Of a DNA stretch of 64,000 nucleotides, positions 61,805 to 64,000 are shown piece by piece (the first letter of the stretch is position 1; each line of letters starts with the position of its first letter). Below the pieces are notes generated by a model. The model was not told where the DNA came from, searched no databases, and was given only the letters and a program-made list of their open reading frames with translations. Made by a program: the position numbers and the translations under genes. The stretch is from Pseudoalteromonas sp. T1lg23B. GTDB lineage: Bacteria > Pseudomonadota > Gammaproteobacteria > Enterobacterales > Alteromonadaceae. The stretch is from positions 431,097 through 495,096 of the forward strand of contig NZ_PQBZ01000042.1 of NCBI RefSeq assembly GCF_002964665.1, written 5' to 3'.

Positions 61805-62255
61805 TACGCGATTACAAGAGGCCAATTTAACGCCTGGCTATGTCGCCAAACGTAGCGATGTTAAGGTCTCCACTTTACACTTCTACGAACAAAAAGGCCT
61901 AATTCGTAGTTGGCGAAATAGCGGTAATCAACGCCGCTACAAACCCGATGTACTCAGACGAATAGCGGTGATCAAAGCCGCGCAAAAAATGGGGGTGACA
62001 CTAGAGGAAGTCAAACTAACGCTTAGCACCTTGCCCGATAGCCGAACACCAACAAAAGCAGACTGGGCCAAGCTTTCTAGGGCGTGGCAACAAAAACTAG
62101 ACGAAAGAATTGCCTACATGCAAAGAGTGAGAAATCAAGTGGAAGGCTGTATTGGCTGCGGATGTTTATCAATGAAAAGTTGCCCTATATATAACCCTGA
62201 TGATGTGTTGGGCGAGACAGGCAATGGTGCCTTACTGTTAGGCAAAGACTGGTAA
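61794..62255 (+). CDS. soxR: Redox-sensitive MerR-family activator SoxR
   Basis: 153 residues. The MerR-type winged helix is at the N-terminus (LTPGYVAKRSDVKVSTLHFYEQKGLI), a dimer helix follows, and the [2Fe-2S] ligands C-x2-C-x-C-x5-C lie at Cys119, 122, 124 and 130. Oxidation of the cluster by redox-cycling compounds makes SoxR activate transcription by straightening promoters with a long spacer. No soxS lies nearby; outside enterics SoxR usually acts directly on exporters and oxidoreductases. It starts inside the MgtC-family gene, so it shares that transcript. Confidence 0.92.
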   Translation: MPNNTRLQEANLTPGYVAKRSDVKVSTLHFYEQKGLIRSWRNSGNQRRYKPDVLRRIAVIKAAQKMGVTLEEVKLTLSTLPDSRTPTKADWAKLSRAWQQKLDERIAYMQRVRNQVEGCIGCGCLSMKSCPIYNPDDVLGETGNGALLLGKDW

Positions 62256-62393
62256 GTAGCACATAATTATTTACCAACACGCACTATTATATTCCAAAGC
62301 ATTCAGGTTTAAGTCAGTGCTAAAGCTTATAATCCCCGCTCTTTTCGTTTTCTATTATGCTTATGACTACAATAAGCACAACTAATATCAACT

Positions 62394-64000
62394 ATGAACA
62401 CACTGCTAGAATTTCTTAAAAATCGTAACTGGATGCTGTGGGCGCTCATATTAGGCGTGGCAACTGGGCTTATTTTTGGTGAACGGGTGGCATTTTTACA
62501 ACCGCTAGGCGCAGGCTTTGTTAAGCTGATGCAAATCACTATATTTCCCTATATTGTGGTGAGCCTGATTGTGGGGCTAGGTAAGTTTGACCCTGAACAA
62601 GTACGCAGTATTTTACTCAAAGCAGCCACCGTAATGCTCTGCTTATGGGGTGTTGGCCTTTTTGCGATTTGGTGTTTTACCTTTACTCTGCCACAACATG
62701 ATGCTGGAACGTTTTTCTCCCCAGCACTAATTGCACCGACCAATCATATTGATTTTGCGCAGCAGTATATTCCAGCAAACCCTTTCGCGTCGTTAGCCGA
62801 GGGCAATGTACCTGCTATTGTTATTTTTTGTATTGCTTTAGGTATGGCGCTCATCGCGAACAAACGCAAAAACACTGTGCTGGAATTTCTTGATGTCATT
62901 GGCCAAGGTTTAACGGTTATCTCGAAAAAAGTAATTGCTATCTTTCCCATTGGTATTTTTGCTATGACAGCCAGCACGGCGGGTACACTCAGTGTCGAAG
63001 AGCTGAACAATCTGCAAGTATACTGGGTATTAGTGCTATGCCTTGGTTTGTACTTAATGCTAGTGCTTCTACCAATGCTGGTTGCAGCGCTGACACCTAT
63101 CAAATACCGCGCCTTAATCTTAGTAATGCGAAACGCTTGGATAACCGCTTTTAGTACTGGCAATGTATTTATCGTGCTCCCAGTGATCACCGAGGGTATA
63201 AAAGAGCACTTACGTACCATCAAAAAGAATGATGAACAGGCAGATCATATATCCGAAGTACTGGTGCCCATCGCCTATACTTTTCCGAGCCTTGGCAAAC
63301 TGACCACTCTCATCTTTGTAATGTTTGCAGGGTGGTTAACAGGCAACCCAATTAGCTTAGCCGATATTCCAAATGTCACCCTTTCTGCCATGTTAAGTTA
63401 CTTTGCGAATGTTCACTTAGCCATTCCATTTATGCTTGATAGTTTAAAAATACCTGCCGATAGCTATCAACTTTATTTATCGATGTCAGTATTAACCTCC
63501 AAGGTCGTATCGCCAACCACAGTGGTTTATATTTTTGCGTTTGTATTTTTAAGTATCTTTTATTGCCGCAAACAATTGCACTTAAAACGATTACGCTCGA
63601 TATATTATTTGACTTTGTTCAGTGCGCTATTGCCCGCATTTATGTTGGCAAGCTTTACATTAAACAGCTATCTTGCCAAAAACTCACAAGCAGCAGATGA
63701 AGTGATAGCCAATATGGTGATCGCAGATAAGGTCCCAGCTCATGTTTTAGGATATGTCCCTAAGGCTTATCAAAGTGGCGAGTTGTCATTAACGAATATT
63801 GATGTGATTAAAAAGCGTAATCTGCTTAGGGTTGGTTATCTAATTGATAACGTGCCGTTTAGCTACTTCAATCAGAAAAATGAACTGGTGGGTTTTGACA
63901 TCAGTTTGGCACACCGTTTAGCATCAGATTTAAACGTAAATGTTGAATTTATTCCATTCAAAAAGCATCAGCTCAACGAGTATCTAAATAAGGGCTTTTT
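62394..64000 (+). CDS. Dicarboxylate/amino acid:cation symporter fused to a solute-binding domain, 3' end beyond window
   Basis: ATG 62394 opens 535 codons to the window edge. Residues about 1-410 are a sodium:dicarboxylate symporter of the SDF/DAACS family (FLKNRNWMLWALILGVATGL, QITIFPYIVVSLIVGLGK, EGNVPAIVIFCIALGMAL). A further helix (about 405-425) is followed by a periplasmic segment starting LLRVGYLIDNVPFSYFNQKN and ELVGFDISLAHRLASDLNV, the typical start of a family 3 extracellular solute-binding domain. This couples capture and transport in one chain. The amino-acid or dicarboxylate substrate cannot be told. Confidence 0.8.
   Translation, partial: MNTLLEFLKNRNWMLWALILGVATGLIFGERVAFLQPLGAGFVKLMQITIFPYIVVSLIVGLGKFDPEQVRSILLKAATVMLCLWGVGLFAIWCFTFTLPQHDAGTFFSPALIAPTNHIDFAQQYIPANPFASLAEGNVPAIVIFCIALGMALIANKRKNTVLEFLDVIGQGLTVISKKVIAIFPIGIFAMTASTAGTLSVEELNNLQVYWVLVLCLGLYLMLVLLPMLVAALTPIKYRALILVMRNAWITAFSTGNVFIVLPVITEGIKEHLRTIKKNDEQADHISEVLVPIAYTFPSLGKLTTLIFVMFAGWLTGNPISLADIPNVTLSAMLSYFANVHLAIPFMLDSLKIPADSYQLYLSMSVLTSKVVSPTTVVYIFAFVFLSIFYCRKQLHLKRLRSIYYLTLFSALLPAFMLASFTLNSYLAKNSQAADEVIANMVIADKVPAHVLGYVPKAYQSGELSLTNIDVIKKRNLLRVGYLIDNVPFSYFNQKNELVGFDISLAHRLASDLNVNVEFIPFKKHQLNEYLNKGF

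Noticed and set aside
62549-63223. Minus-strand frames opposite the symporter
   Set aside because: They are shadows of the long plus-strand frame, which has clear family similarity.

Overview
The window reads as chromosome of a marine gammaproteobacterium, most likely Pseudoalteromonas or a close Alteromonadales relative. This is inferred from gene content: many secreted and lipoprotein genes with PKD, CHRD, YHYH, FG-GAP-like, MAM and cadherin-like modules, a GlyGly-CTERM protease, S9 and S41 peptidases, a TonB receptor with LacI-controlled sugar genes, and moderate-to-low GC. No rRNA or tRNA gene was seen.

Layout. 1-8.3 kb: a 3'-truncated FG-GAP-like lipoprotein, a candidate intergenic small RNA, nudB, a stomatin/NfeD pair, a PKD-YHYH lipoprotein and a CE2-type esterase. 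8.5-16.7 kb: a lipoprotein with a TEPDT tandem repeat and leucine-rich repeats, the ahpC-ahpF peroxidase operon, a DUF3429 membrane protein, a GGDEF protein, a BMT5-like methyltransferase with a C-terminal zinc finger, and rhtA. 16.7-31.5 kb: a peptidase operon (S9, small membrane protein, S41), a LacI regulator overlapping a glycosyltransferase, a ThrE-type exporter, a yjgN-M48 operon, and a frameshifted reprolysin-like protease with a GlyGly-CTERM tail. 30-36.4 kb: a trehalose-type utilisation locus (cytoplasmic trehalase, MFS transporter, LacI regulator, TonB receptor) joined by two matching LacI-type operators. 36.5-39 kb: a possible restriction-methylase remnant and a six-CHRD-repeat lipoprotein.

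39.1-60.4 kb is an accessory island, almost all on the minus strand. It holds a MAM-domain protein that stops at the start of an RHS module, a RAYT transposase with its REP array, an orphan RHS C-terminal toxin tip with a small membrane protein, a Gabija defence pair (gajA-gajB), an IS21-like istA-istB operon carrying a primase-like fragment and a tyrosine recombinase, a divergent gene pair of unknown role, a low-molecular-weight phosphatase, and a full RHS gene followed directly by a membrane protein, probably its immunity protein. The RHS gene appears to have lost its signal peptide through a one-base frameshift. 60.9-64 kb: a coupled two-gene micro-operon, an MgtC-family protein, soxR, and a sodium:dicarboxylate symporter fused to a periplasmic solute-binding domain that runs off the window.

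Two apparent one-base losses (near 27531 and 60286) could be real mutations or assembly errors. The most notable items are the RHS toxin/immunity modules around Gabija, the IS21-like operon with its extra genes, the symporter-binding-protein fusion, the small RNA candidate, and the short motifs shared by the divergent pair at 53 kb.
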